A DNA stretch of 64,000 bases from WGAL01 sp964570865 (GTDB lineage: Bacteria; Bacteroidota; Ignavibacteria; Ignavibacteriales; Melioribacteraceae), in contig CAZMZM010000002.1 in assembly GCA_964570865.1 (NCBI GenBank), positions 34,601 to 98,600 on the forward strand, in the 5' to 3' direction. The notes beneath the pieces were generated by a model, which was not told the origin of the DNA, did no database searches, and saw only the letters and a list, made by a program, of their open reading frames with translations. The position numbers were made by a program, and so were the translations under genes. This document shows, in pieces, positions 43,676 through 53,724 of the stretch; the stretch's first letter is position 1, and each line of letters begins with the position of its first letter.

Positions 43676-46162
43676 TCACCCTCTTTCCTCAATTGGTAAT
43701 TTGATAATAAATTTACTTCCCTTATTCGGCTCGGATTCCACATCAAGTACTCCGCCATGTTTATTAACAATAATATCCATCGCAATTGCCAAACCTTGTC
43801 CGGTACCCCGCCCTACTTCCTTGGTTGTAAAAAAAGGACCAAATATTTTTTGAAGATTCTCCTTTGGAATCCCAATCCCTGAATCCTCAATTATGATAAC
43901 AACAAAATTATCTTCCACAAAAGTTGAGTAAACAATTTTTCCTTTAGTTTCCGGATTTTTTCCTACTTTTTCTTCTATTGCTTGTGCAGCATTTACAGTA
44001 ATATTCAATAGTACTTGATTTATTTCATCGGGCAAACATTTTACAAGAGGCAAGTTATCATCGAGGTTCAACTCAACATCCGCCACATATTTCCATTCGT
44101 TTTTTGTGATGATAACCGTATCATTAATATTCTTATTTAAATCAGTTAATACTTTTTCTTTTGAACTTGGATGAGAAAATTCTTTCATTGTCTTCACAAT
44201 TTTAGTAACTCGTTCAATTCCCTCAATTGTTTGCCCGATTGCTTCCGGAATTTCCTCCATTAAAAAATTCATGTCAAGTGCTTCTTCCTTTTGCTTGGTG
44301 AATTCTTTTAATTCCTCAATAGTAATTTTGTTATCTTCCAGCAATTTTAGGTTTAATTCCGTCAAATATTCGGAAAAACTCTCAAAACTTTCTTTTATGA
44401 AATTAGTATTATCACTGATAAACTGCATCGGTGTGTTTATTTCATGTGCAATCCCTGCCGCAAGTTCGCCAATAGCTTCCATCTTTCGAGATAATGCAAG
44501 TTGATTTTCGACGCGAATTTTTTCTGAAATATCACGAATAAATAAAGCGTAACTCCTCTTCATTCCAACTACCCACGAACCAAAACTTAATTCAGCCGGG
44601 AAAATAGTGTTATCTTTTTTCTTACAAAGAAGTTCTACTTGAGAAGAACTTTTATTATTCATCTGTTCATTAAAAATTTCAAAAATCGATTTTCTGTTCT
44701 CCTCGGATGGAATTAATATTTCTATGTTTTTCCCTTTTATCTCTTTCCTCTCAAACCCAAAAGTATTTTCCACGGATTGATTACTATCAGCAACAATCCC
44801 CTTTTCATCAATAATAATAATTGCATCACTGGCAAAATGGATAATTGAACGAAATTTCAGTTCACTTTCCTCAAGAACTTTAACGGCATTTTTGCGATAG
44901 AAATAATCCTCTATTCTATCAACAGTTTCGTTTAACAATTTATAATCGGATTCATCAAACATAAATTTCACTTCAATATTTTCAGCTTGTCCGATTTCAA
45001 TAAAGCAATTTGTTCTATCGGGAGTGTTAATTTTTACAGAATAAATTCTTTTAGTATTAATAAAGTTTTCGGTATTGAACTCAATATCAGGCAGTTTAAT
45101 TCTAATCCATAAAGATTCAGGGAAAACATTTCTAAGTTCGGCAATTACAGTTTCAAAGACCTTATTAATATCATTATTTGTATTTCCCGCCACATTTGAA
45201 ATCCGGTATAAAGTATCAAAAATTTTATTGCTTTTTTTAAGCGCTTCTTTTCCTCTAAATAATTCCTTCCTCTGCTGAATAAAAGTTGTTGCATAACTAA
45301 GTTCACCGGCAAAAACACTCATAAGTTCAATTTCACTATCGGAAAAAGGATAATTATCATATCTTTGTACGGCAAGAACACCAATAATTTTATTCTTTAT
45401 TTTTATCGGAAAACCTGCCCAATATTCCGGAACTGAACCGATAATATCGATTTCCCCTCTCTTATTTAGTTCGGTAATATCATCACCTGTGAATAACAGG
45501 CTTTCACCTTTTTTAATTAAATATTCTGTTATTCCCTTTTTGAATTTTCGTTTACCCGGAGATTTATCATGCTGATCGAAAAAGAGAATAAAATTCAGAT
45601 ATTCATCGTTCTCAATTCTCGCTATATAATAGTTATCGACATCAATTACTTCGTTGAATATTTTTTCTACAAAATGAAATAGATCGGTGAATTTATTTAT
45701 CTTGATAATAGCTTGAGTAATTTCTTCGATAATTGCGTTTGATTTTTCAAATTTTATTTTGTCGTTTACATTTTGCAGTTTTGTTTTTACTGCAAGTAAA
45801 TTTCCGGTTTTATCATAAATTTTAGTTTTTTCATCCGAAACCCAAATCAATCTGTTTCTTGAATCAGTAATTCTGTAATAAGGGAACACGTAGTTTGTAA
45901 TATTATTATCATCAACAAATTTTTTGATACCTTGAGAATAGAGGCTGCGGTCATCAACAAAAACGAGGTCGTATAAAGATTTTTCTTTACCAATTTCCGT
46001 TTTCTCATCAAGTTGTAAAACAGAATGTATGTTAGAAGAGACATAAAGAGGAGTATAAATATCATCCAATGTTGAGACAGCAAAAACGACAGGAGATTCC
46101 TTGTAAAGTTTTTCAACAATTTCTCTCGAAGCTCCTAATGCGTGAATTATCAGCTCATCCAT
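43676..46162 (-). CDS. PAS/GAF sensor histidine kinase
   Basis: An 828-residue sensor kinase with no membrane segment, so a cytoplasmic sensor. Order: PAS-like (about 20-130), GAF (about 150-310), a second GAF-like or linker region (about 325-430), PAS (about 440-550, FRSIIHFASDAIIIIDEKG), HisKA with phospho-acceptor His573 (AGIAHEINTPMQF), and HATPase (N box near LLNITVNAAQAIEE; G boxes EDSGIGIP and GRGTGQGLAIAM). It is the first gene of a three-gene operon with the two receiver proteins. The intact receiver (Asp57) downstream is its likely target. Confidence 0.93.
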   Translation of the reverse strand: MDELIIHALGASREIVEKLYKESPVVFAVSTLDDIYTPLYVSSNIHSVLQLDEKTEIGKEKSLYDLVFVDDRSLYSQGIKKFVDDNNITNYVFPYYRITDSRNRLIWVSDEKTKIYDKTGNLLAVKTKLQNVNDKIKFEKSNAIIEEITQAIIKINKFTDLFHFVEKIFNEVIDVDNYYIARIENDEYLNFILFFDQHDKSPGKRKFKKGITEYLIKKGESLLFTGDDITELNKRGEIDIIGSVPEYWAGFPIKIKNKIIGVLAVQRYDNYPFSDSEIELMSVFAGELSYATTFIQQRKELFRGKEALKKSNKIFDTLYRISNVAGNTNNDINKVFETVIAELRNVFPESLWIRIKLPDIEFNTENFINTKRIYSVKINTPDRTNCFIEIGQAENIEVKFMFDESDYKLLNETVDRIEDYFYRKNAVKVLEESELKFRSIIHFASDAIIIIDEKGIVADSNQSVENTFGFERKEIKGKNIEILIPSEENRKSIFEIFNEQMNNKSSSQVELLCKKKDNTIFPAELSFGSWVVGMKRSYALFIRDISEKIRVENQLALSRKMEAIGELAAGIAHEINTPMQFISDNTNFIKESFESFSEYLTELNLKLLEDNKITIEELKEFTKQKEEALDMNFLMEEIPEAIGQTIEGIERVTKIVKTMKEFSHPSSKEKVLTDLNKNINDTVIITKNEWKYVADVELNLDDNLPLVKCLPDEINQVLLNITVNAAQAIEEKVGKNPETKGKIVYSTFVEDNFVVIIIEDSGIGIPKENLQKIFGPFFTTKEVGRGTGQGLAIAMDIIVNKHGGVLDVESEPNKGSKFIIKLPIEERG

Positions 46163-46481
46163 AATAATATTTCTCTTTCTTCTATTATATGATTTATTAT
46201 CGGAAAATCAAAAATATTTTTCAATGCTAATAATAAGTCCGGTACAAAATGGTTCTTTTTCAATAACCGAGGTTTAAACATGTGGAAAGAAACGAAAAAC
46301 AAACCTTTAGTTATCGCTTTTACCGTTTACTCCCTTTTTAGAGCGAACTGAATAATAATAATAAAGAAATATGATAATAATCCGATAATCCAACTGAAGA
46401 TAATTGTGATAAAGCTAACAACACTTATGCTGTTTTTTAATTAGATTGTTATTTTTGAATTTATTAATAATGAAAGAATAG
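46163..46481. other. 319-bp intergenic region
   Basis: AT-rich space between the divergent kinase operon and the DUF1289-cobO pair; it should hold both promoters. It contains only a tiny + frame (23 codons from 46279) and a hydrophobic minus-strand stretch without start codon (around 46345-46450, reading SVVSFITIIFSWIIG). I cannot support either as a gene. Confidence 0.5.
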
Positions 46482-46700
46482 ATGCTTTTTAAAGACAAAG
46501 AATGTAACGAAAATAAATGTACCGTAGATCCGAACATGAAAGTTTGCTTAAAATGTTTTAGAACAATTGAGGAAATTGATTTCTGGGAGGTCTATTCAAA
46601 GGTTGATCAAATGATGATTTACCGAGCAACGGAAAAGAGAAAAAGACTATTCAATGAAATTGAGAATAATAGAGTTCAAGATTTAAGTTTTATTCTGTGA
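46482..46700 (+). CDS. DUF1289-like small cysteine protein
   Basis: A 72-residue protein with a Cys-rich core, NENKCTVDPNMKVCLKCFRT, followed by IEEIDFWEVYSKVDQ. This is the DUF1289 pattern (C-x-C-...-C-x2-C-xRTxxEIxxW), probably a metal- or Fe-S-binding knuckle. Its end overlaps the GTG start of cobO by 4 bp, so the two are translationally coupled. The role is unknown. The link to cobO suggests cobalamin or redox biology, but the family also lies near many other genes. Confidence 0.75.
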   Translation: MLFKDKECNENKCTVDPNMKVCLKCFRTIEEIDFWEVYSKVDQMMIYRATEKRKRLFNEIENNRVQDLSFIL

Positions 46701-47224
46701 ATGAAAAAGGATACATACAAGTTTACACGGGCAACGGAAAAGGTAAATCATCGGCGGCTATCGGTTCTGCGGTTCGTGCCGCCGGAGCCGGACTAAAAAC
46801 ATTTTTTGTGCAATTCATGAAAGTTTATCCCTATAGCGAAGTTAAAAGTCTGGCAAAATTATCCGAATTCATTACCTTAAAACAATATGGGAATGACGAT
46901 TTTATCTTCCGCAAAGAAAATCCGACCCGAGATGAAATTAACAAAACCGGAGAAGGCTTAATTGAAGCAACTGAAGCTATGCTTTCGGGCAAATTTGACT
47001 TGGTAATTTTGGATGAAGTTTGTGTCTCGATTTACTTTAAGCTTTTTTCAACCGAAGAAATTATAGAGTTCTTAAGACAAAAACCTGAAAATGTTGAAGT
47101 AATTCTAACCGGAAGATATTGCCCCGATAAAATCATTGAGATTGCCGATCTGGTAAGTGAAATAAAAGAAGTAAAACACTACTACACAAAAGGCGTACTT
47201 TCCAGAAAAGGGATCGATTCGTAA
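46697..47224 (+). CDS. cobO: Cob(I)yrinic acid a,c-diamide adenosyltransferase
   Basis: A 175-residue CobO/BtuR/CobA-type ATP:corrinoid adenosyltransferase. The P-loop is GNGKGKSSAAIGSAVRAAGA (residues about 11-30). The family segments FVQFMKVYPYSE, DLVILDEVCVSIYFKL and VILTGRYCPDKIIEIADLV follow in order. It attaches adenosine to reduced corrinoids, making adenosylcobalamin for salvage or synthesis. It starts with GTG, overlapping the preceding gene. No other cob genes are in the window, so it may serve salvage. Confidence 0.93.
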   Translation: MNEKGYIQVYTGNGKGKSSAAIGSAVRAAGAGLKTFFVQFMKVYPYSEVKSLAKLSEFITLKQYGNDDFIFRKENPTRDEINKTGEGLIEATEAMLSGKFDLVILDEVCVSIYFKLFSTEEIIEFLRQKPENVEVILTGRYCPDKIIEIADLVSEIKEVKHYYTKGVLSRKGIDS

Positions 47225-47335
47225 TTTGGGATTGCCGAAAGTATTAATATTTTAAAATCAAATTACCTTACTATTTTTACGCCGCAATCCGTTTTTTTAT
47301 TATAGGAATAAACTATCACTAAATAGAAAAGATTA

Positions 47336-50300
47336 TTAATGCGTGGGAATTATTACCGTAAAAATTGTTCCCTTATCTTTTTCACTCTCTACAAATATTT
47401 CTCCTCCGATAATATCAACATAATTCTTAACCAATGCCATTCCCAAACCGTTACCGTCAAATGCTCGTTTGTATCCTTGTTGTTCCTGAGTAAACCTGGA
47501 GAACAGTTTCGGCAAAAAGTCAGAGGAAATCCCGATACCGGTATCTTCGACGGTAACCACTAAATCTCCGGAAGAATTATTTGCAGCCGTAACTTTCACA
47601 AAACCTTCTTTTGTATATTTTATTGCGTTATCTATCAGATTTACAAAAATTTGAATAAAAGCAAAATCATCAATAATTACCTCTTCAGTAGTTACTTCAG
47701 CGTTAAAAATCAAAAATATTTTTTTTGCTTCTGCTGCCATTTTATATTCCGAGAGAATATTTCCCAACAATTCAACAGGTTTAACTTTATGCGTTGTAGT
47801 TTCATAAGCACCGGAATTTACATCAATTGTGTTTAATATCAAGTCAATCGTTCGAATTATCCTTCGGCTTGCGGAATCAATCGCTGAAAATGCAAAGGCA
47901 ACATCTTCATTGGCATCTTTAATAAACTCATCTCTCAATAAACTGACAAAATTTAGAATTACATTTAGCGGACTTCTGATTTCATGAGACATTTGAGCTA
48001 AAAACTCCGATTTCATCTGTTCGGAAATTTCGGCTTTTTTTCTGGCTTCTTTTAACTTCACAATAAATTTCTTTCTCTCTGAAATATCCGTTACTGCTCC
48101 GATAATACCAACAACTCTCTTTTTTTCTTTATCCCAAATTGGGAACCCTATGCTTTGTATCCAAATAACATTCCCGTCTTTTCTTCTAATTCTAATTTCC
48201 TCTTTACCGATTTTATTATCCAAAATTTTTCGGTACGTTTCTTTTTCTATCTCTCTGTCATCCGGGTGAACAAGGGAAATCCATCCCCCTATTTTACTGA
48301 ACTCATCAAAAGTGTAGCCTGTGATTTTTTTAAAGGCATTACTCGTCCAAATAGTTTTATTATTTCCGGCTTCATCAATTTCAGACTGAAAAACGTAATC
48401 ATTCGTAAGGTTTGAAATTATTTTGTATCTCTCTTCGCTTTTCTTCAGCGGTTCTTCAATTTGTTTTCTCGTAGTGATATCAACCGCCGAACCTAACGCC
48501 GCATTTGCATTATTCCATATAATTTTTCTTGCAGTAAAATCAAGCCATATAGTTTTACCTGATTTATTTACAATTTTAAACTCGTAGTGGGATACAATAT
48601 TTTCTCCTTTTACTCTTTGCCGCCCTCGTTGTGCCACTATCTCTCTGTAATCGGGATGAACAACATCCCAAAAGTTCATCTGCAATAATTCTTTTGAAGT
48701 ATAACCGGTAATTCTTTCGGTAGATTTATTTACAAATAAAAATTTAGATTTATCGAACACAAAAATAGCGGCAGTTGTTGATTCGGTTAATATTCTAAAT
48801 CTGTTTTCGCTATTCAATAGAGCAAGTTTAGCCGCTTTTTGTTCGGTAATATCCTGCAAGGAGAACTGTAGCAATTCTTTCCCTTGGTATTGAAACTTCA
48901 TTAGGTTAACTTGGGCGTCCCATTGCTCACCATCCGGACGCTCGTGTTTCCATTCAAAAGTAACATTACCTCTATCAAGTGCAGTCTTATTCATTTTGAT
49001 TGTTAAATCTTTTGAAAGACTCCCGTCATATTGAAAAGGCGCCGAAACATCCAGAACTCCTTTTGTCAAAACTTCGGCTTTATCTTTATAACCATAAATT
49101 TTAACAGCCGCCTCATTACAATCAATAAATTTATTTGTTTCGGGATCAATCACAACTAAAGGCAAACTTGAATGTTCGAATAAGATTCTTTTATATTCGT
49201 AACTTTCTTTTAACTTTTTTTCAATCTCTTTCTTTTTGGTAATATCCGTAATCACTACTAAAATGGAAAAAACTCCTTCAAAAAAGATAGGTGCGGACGC
49301 AGTAATTGTACAAATTTCCTTGCCGTCTAATCTAATAAGTTTTTCTTCTACCGGAGGAAAAACTTTTCCCTTATTTAAGATATCAATAATACGTTTTTTT
49401 ATAAACTCCGCATAATCAGGATGAACAAAATTTAATACCGGTTTCCCCAATAAATCTTCTTTTGACTTTGCTCCGAATATCTTTACGGCGGCATCATTAA
49501 CATAAACAACTTTCCCTTTACTATGTACTGCTACCGCATTGGGAGAAAGCTCAGTTAACAGTCTGTAATTACGTAAATTTTCTCGGCTTTTAATTTCCGC
49601 TTCTTTTATCTCTGTAATCCGGCGGATTAGTACAAGAAAATTTTCTTCTCCTTCCAAAACAATTCTTGCTTCGTAATATTCAGCTCTATTATCCATCTTG
49701 ATGGAGTATTCAAATGTTTCCAGTTCGGGAGCCGCCTTAACATTAGCGATATAATCCATAACTTTACGGGATATTTCCGAAGACATAACATCGCGAACAG
49801 ACTTGCCAATAAACTCATCGGTATTTTCGTAAAACGAATCTTTCACATTCCCGAATATATTAGTAATGTTTCCAACGAAATCAAATTCAAAAATTATATC
49901 GGGTAAAGTCTGAAGTACGGCGGAAGTTCTATTAAGAACCGTTTCTAATTTTTTCTGTTTCTCTCTCTCTTCCGTTTGATCCCTGAAAACAAGAACAACG
50001 CCGATAATATTTCCTTTATCATCTTTTATGGGAGCTCCGCTATCGGCAATCGGAATTTNNNNNNNNNNNNNNNNNNNNNNNNNNNNNNNNNNNNNNNNNN
50101 NNNNNNNNNNNNNNNNNNNNNNNNNNNNNNNNNNNNNNNNNNNNNNNNNNNNNNNNNNTAATATTTCCTTTATCATCTTTTATGGGAGCTCCGCTATCGG
50201 CAATCGGAATTTCTCGCCCGTCCTTTGATATTAATAACGTATGATTTGCCAGCGCGACAACCAAACCCTCCGTTAATACTTTTCTTATCGGGGTCTCTAT

Positions 50301-50876
50301 CGGTTTTCTTGTTTCTTCGCTAATTATATTAAATACTTCGTCAATCGGCTTCCCGAATGCTTCCGATTCTGCCCAGCCTGTTAATTTTTCGGCAACCGGA
50401 TTTACATATTGTACGTTACCGTTAACATCTGTTGTGATAACGGCATCGCCGATACTATATAATATGGTTCTGTATAAAGCTTCTTTTTCTCTAATTAAAT
50501 TAGTGGAATTAATGCTTTCAGAAACATCAAAAACAAATACGGAAACTCCCTCGATATTGTTTTCTTCATTCAAAATAGGTGCGTATCTATTCTCCCAATA
50601 TGCTCTGTTTGCGGCATCACCATATTCCTCAACAAGCGTAAATGATTCTCCGGCAAGAGCACGATCGAAATTCTTCTTGGCTTTTTGTCTATCTTCCTCA
50701 TCTAAAATAGCATCAAGCATATTCATTCCGACACTTATTTCAACGCCCCAAATGAGTTTCATTGTATCTTTATGCGACTTGGAAAAAACAGTATAGCGAT
50801 ATTCACGGTCAAGTGAAAATAATATTAGACCTTGTTGAGAATTTATTAATGATTGTAATAAAATTTCATCTTTCAT
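47336..50876 (-). CDS. Multi-PAS sensor histidine kinase, split by an assembly gap
   Basis: A single gene of about 1128 codons once the false gap is removed. The part from 50876 to 50159 ends IADSGAPIKDDKGNI, and the part after the gap repeats the same 18 codons in frame and continues IGVVLVFRDQTEE. There are seven PAS domains (marked by, for example, LYRTILYSIGDAVITT, LLTELSPNAVAVH, FRILTESTTAAIF and YKIISNLTNDYVF), then HisKA with the acceptor His at about residue 913 (AQMSHEIRSPLN), and HATPase with EDTGIGIS and GNGLGMALVKNY. No transmembrane segment or receiver domain is present. Its response regulator is not adjacent. Confidence 0.9.
50005..50058. repeat. 54-bp duplicate, left flank of assembly gap
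   Basis: This 54-bp sequence recurs exactly at 50159-50212 on the other side of the N run. The two copies read the same 18 codons of the kinase in the same frame. It is an unmerged contig overlap rather than a biological repeat. Confidence 0.92.
50059..50158. other. Artificial 100-N gap
   Basis: A placeholder between two contigs whose ends are identical for 54 bp. The most economical reading is that no sequence is missing and the contigs should be joined by this overlap. Confidence 0.9.
50159..50212. repeat. 54-bp duplicate, right flank of assembly gap
   Basis: An exact copy of 50005-50058; see that entry. Confidence 0.92.
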
Positions 50877-51292
50877 TGAATAACGCCAGCCCCAAGTTGT
50901 AAAAAATTACTAACATATAAATAGAGAAATTAATCAACCTTTATTGTTTTTGCTAAGATAACGAAAAGATATTGCTTCTCCAAATGTTTATACCTGATAA
51001 TTGAACATTCGCATATTAATTTCAAGTTTATTAATCCAATCACAATTGATAATAGCAGTGATATCCGAAATAATTTAGAAATGTCATAAGTTTCCTTAAA
51101 AAAAACAAACTATATATTTTTTGCGACAGGAGCAAAGCACTCTTTTGCATTTATCTCAAATTGAGAGATTACTTCGGAATAAAATGCTTAGTAATAACGA
51201 AAATATCCTTCTTTGATTAGGAATATCACATTAATTAATGAGATAGGGATATTATTGAAATTGAAACTTACTCTTAACTAATTTACTTAGTT
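50877..51292. other. 416-bp intergenic region
   Basis: AT-rich non-coding space upstream of the multi-PAS kinase and downstream of the lysoplasmalogenase-like gene. I see no supported gene. It includes a possible decayed interspersed repeat at 51121-51199. Confidence 0.5.
51121..51199. repeat. Possible decayed interspersed repeat
   Basis: The stretch TTGCGACAGGAGCAAAGC ... ATCTC-AAATT-GAGAGATTACTTCGGAAT ... GTAATAACG resembles a degenerate form of the short palindromic element with TTGCGAGGAGCGAAGC and GAGATTGCTTCGGAA found in many bacterial genomes. This is from memory; only the central ATCTC/GAGAT dyad is directly visible. There is one copy in the window. Confidence 0.3.
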
Positions 51293-51892
51293 TCAGCTAA
51301 GTCCCCAAACCAATAATAATTGTGCCGTATAGTAGGTGGAAAGGACTAAAAAATCTGCAAGATTGAACTGTTTAATAAACTTATTAAAAGCCAATATTCC
51401 ATCAGAGATAAAAAACAAAATTGCTCCGGTACTTATAATTACTCTATTTCCATTATTAATACCGGCGGCAAAAATCACCATCAGCAAAATTACGGTTAAA
51501 TATAAAAAGACCGGATAAAGATATTTACCAAGATATTTTTTAAGATAACCAAAATAAAATACTGCGATAATTGTCATTATTACTCCGATAATCGGATTAG
51601 GGTTTGATTCACTTTTGATAAAAAGGGATAGATAAAAAAGATGAGCAATTAAAAAAGAAATTAACCCTTGGACAAAAAATTTCTCTTTATTCAGCAAAAA
51701 AATATCTCCGAACAAAGAAAATGCCAAAGCAACTATTAATAAATAAGATTGAGATGTAACTACCGAAAAGAGAATAAGAAGGAATAAAGGAGCCGGTTTG
51801 AGAATTCGGAAAAGTTTAGGGGAGGAGTACTTTGCCCAAACAGCCGAACCGGCAAAAAACAAATAACTTCCTATCAATAAACTAATTATCAA
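51293..51892 (-). CDS. YhhN-family (lysoplasmalogenase-like) membrane protein
   Basis: A 199-residue protein with about eight hydrophobic helices, of the YhhN/TMEM86 family. Diagnostic segments are LKPAPLFLLILFS near residue 32, ALAFSLFGDIFLL near 60 with the conserved Asp, and ILFFISDGILAFNKF near 160. Family members hydrolyse lysoplasmalogen vinyl ethers in animals; the bacterial role is not certain. The TTG start overlaps the stop of the mscS-like gene by 4 bp, so the two are coupled. Confidence 0.85.
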   Translation of the reverse strand: MIISLLIGSYLFFAGSAVWAKYSSPKLFRILKPAPLFLLILFSVVTSQSYLLIVALAFSLFGDIFLLNKEKFFVQGLISFLIAHLFYLSLFIKSESNPNPIIGVIMTIIAVFYFGYLKKYLGKYLYPVFLYLTVILLMVIFAAGINNGNRVIISTGAILFFISDGILAFNKFIKQFNLADFLVLSTYYTAQLLLVWGLS

Positions 51893-52701
51893 GCCTGAAC
51901 CTGATGCAGATGAACATCTGTTTGAGGATAAGGAATATTAATTCCTTCGGCATCAAATCGTTTTTTCAAAGCTTCTGTTAATTCGGAATAAACAGCCCAA
52001 TAGTCGCTTGTTTTGCACCAAGGACGAACATTAAAATTTACGCTGCTGTCGGCAAGTTCTATCAAAGCAACTACAGGCTGCGGCTCTTTTAATATCTTTC
52101 CGTTTTTATTTATTTCATCCCAAATTACTTGTTTTGCTTTATCAATATCATCGTCATAACCAATTCCGAATACTAAGTCAACACGGCGTTTATCCTCGGC
52201 AGAGTAATTTACCAAGTTACCGGAAAGAAGAGAAGAGTTAGGAACATAAATTACCTTGTTATCAATGGATTTCAGTTTTGTGTAAAAAATACTGATTTCA
52301 TCAACAACGCCTGATGTTCCGCCCGCTTCAATAAAATCACCCGTTTTGAAGTAACGGAAAATCAATAACAAAACTCCCGCTGCAAAGTTAGAGAGGGAAT
52401 CCTTAAGAGCCAAACCTATTGCCAAACCGGCAGCTCCCAACACAGCCATAAAGGAAGTTGTATCCACACCGAGATTCTGCAAAGAAAAGATTACAACAAA
52501 TACAATAAAGGTTGTATAAATAATATTTGCTATGTAATTTATGATTGTAGGGTCAATCTTGGTTTTTCCGAGTATCCTAATTGAAATTTTCTTGAACCGT
52601 TTGGAAACCCAAACTCCCACGATAACTATTACGAGAGCTCCGACTATTTTTAGTCCGTATTCAACCAATATTAGTTTAGCTTGCTCCAGAATATTTTCCA
52701 T
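51889..52701 (-). CDS. mscS: MscS-type small-conductance mechanosensitive channel
   Basis: A 270-residue channel of the MscS family. Three helices are seen: TM1 about 12-30, TM2 about 58-78 and TM3 about 82-110. The pore helix is AAGLAIGLALKDSLSNFAAG, followed by the beta domain (FIEAGGTSGVVDEISIFYTKL, VYVPNSSLLSGNLVNYS) and an alpha/beta C-terminal domain. It opens under membrane tension to release solutes after osmotic downshock. It is coupled with the YhhN-like gene. Confidence 0.94.
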   Translation of the reverse strand: MENILEQAKLILVEYGLKIVGALVIVIVGVWVSKRFKKISIRILGKTKIDPTIINYIANIIYTTFIVFVVIFSLQNLGVDTTSFMAVLGAAGLAIGLALKDSLSNFAAGVLLLIFRYFKTGDFIEAGGTSGVVDEISIFYTKLKSIDNKVIYVPNSSLLSGNLVNYSAEDKRRVDLVFGIGYDDDIDKAKQVIWDEINKNGKILKEPQPVVALIELADSSVNFNVRPWCKTSDYWAVYSELTEALKKRFDAEGINIPYPQTDVHLHQVQA

Positions 52702-52774
52702 TATTACTCCTTCTATTTTTTAATTTTAATCAATATTAATATAATAAAATCTCATACTGATAAAATAAACACCA

Positions 52775-53131
52775 CTAATATTTCTTGTGAATCGCAAAAC
52801 CGTTTTCAACTAATTTTTCATTAATATTTTCATACACTCCCGCGTCATTCTTCATCCAGATAGTGCCGATATACCTTCCGTATTTCCCTTTTCTATCCTT
52901 TTCGGTTTCCAAATAAATCTGTTTTCCGAGAATTAATGCTCTTAAATAATCCCTTGATTTCAGCCCTTTTTCCCGCTCTCTTCCTTTCAACTCAGGCGCA
53001 TTAATTCCGCTAAGTCTAATTTTTTCGTTTTTCAATTCGGTATTAAATCCTAAATCTATATTTACGCGGCAAGTATCTCCGTCATAAACGCTTACTACTT
53101 CGGCACGATAAAAATAGAGTTTGTTTTTCAT
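52775..53131 (-). CDS. Thermonuclease-family (SNase-like) protein
   Basis: A 118-residue protein made of a single staphylococcal-nuclease-like domain. VVSVYDGDTCRVNID carries the Ca-binding Asp, IRLSGINAPELKGRE the catalytic Arg and Glu region, and DRKGKYGRYIGTIWM the second catalytic Arg. No signal peptide is visible at the start MKNKLYFYRAEV, so it is either cytoplasmic or exported by an unseen route. It is shorter than secreted thermonucleases. It is divergent from the outer-membrane gene at 53178, with 46 bp between. Confidence 0.87.
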   Translation of the reverse strand: MKNKLYFYRAEVVSVYDGDTCRVNIDLGFNTELKNEKIRLSGINAPELKGREREKGLKSRDYLRALILGKQIYLETEKDRKGKYGRYIGTIWMKNDAGVYENINEKLVENGFAIHKKY

Positions 53132-53177
53132 AACTTCTCCTCATTGTAAAAATGGAATAATATATTATTTTGATAAC

Positions 53178-53720
53178 ATGAAAAAATACAAAATTTTATT
53201 TTTAATTTTATTTATCGGAGCTAATTTTTCTTTCGCTCAGTATTCTCCAAAACCGTCGATTTCGCTGGGAGCCGGCTACGGCGATATTTCATCAAACTCG
53301 CCGAACATAGGAACAATTGCATTTCACTTAACGGTAGCTAAACAATTCTTTAATCTGCCGTTTAACTTAAAAGCAGGTTTCACTTACCAGCGTGATTCCG
53401 AGTTTTTCCTTCCTTTGAGCGAATCTCGGAAGATTTATTTTTCCTATCTCCAGATTTTTGATTTTGGCATCGAGTTTGTTCAGCAGTTATCTCCTTACCT
53501 TGATTTTTCAGAACATATTGCATACGCTTTAGTAATGGACAGGGTTTTTGAAGGAATAATCAGCCAAGCTCATGGAGTTTTGATATCGTCGGAACTATCG
53601 GCGCTTAGAGAAAAATCGGATTTGTGGTTTACAATCGGAATAAACTACGGATTAACTTTCACTCAAAACCGGCCAAGTTTTTCAGATGTGTATTTTAAAA
53701 CAAACTACACTTTTAAGTAG
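53178..53720 (+). CDS. Putative exported beta-barrel protein
   Basis: A 180-residue exported protein starting MKKYKILFLILFIGANFSFA-QYS, a clear signal peptide that fixes the ATG at 53178 over one 57 bp upstream. The mature part has alternating strands (SISLGAGYGDISS, NLKAGFTYQRDSEF, YLQIFDFGIEFVQQL) and ends YFKTNYTFK, typical of a small outer-membrane barrel. No family is recognised. It ends 4 bp before the convergent MBL gene. Confidence 0.65.
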   Translation: MKKYKILFLILFIGANFSFAQYSPKPSISLGAGYGDISSNSPNIGTIAFHLTVAKQFFNLPFNLKAGFTYQRDSEFFLPLSESRKIYFSYLQIFDFGIEFVQQLSPYLDFSEHIAYALVMDRVFEGIISQAHGVLISSELSALREKSDLWFTIGINYGLTFTQNRPSFSDVYFKTNYTFK

Positions 53721-53724
53721 ATTA

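Noticed and set aside
46345..46450. Hydrophobic minus-strand stretch (SVVSFITIIFSWIIG) in the kinase/cobO intergenic space
   Set aside because: There is no usable start codon in frame and no ribosome site; AT-rich DNA easily yields hydrophobic frames.
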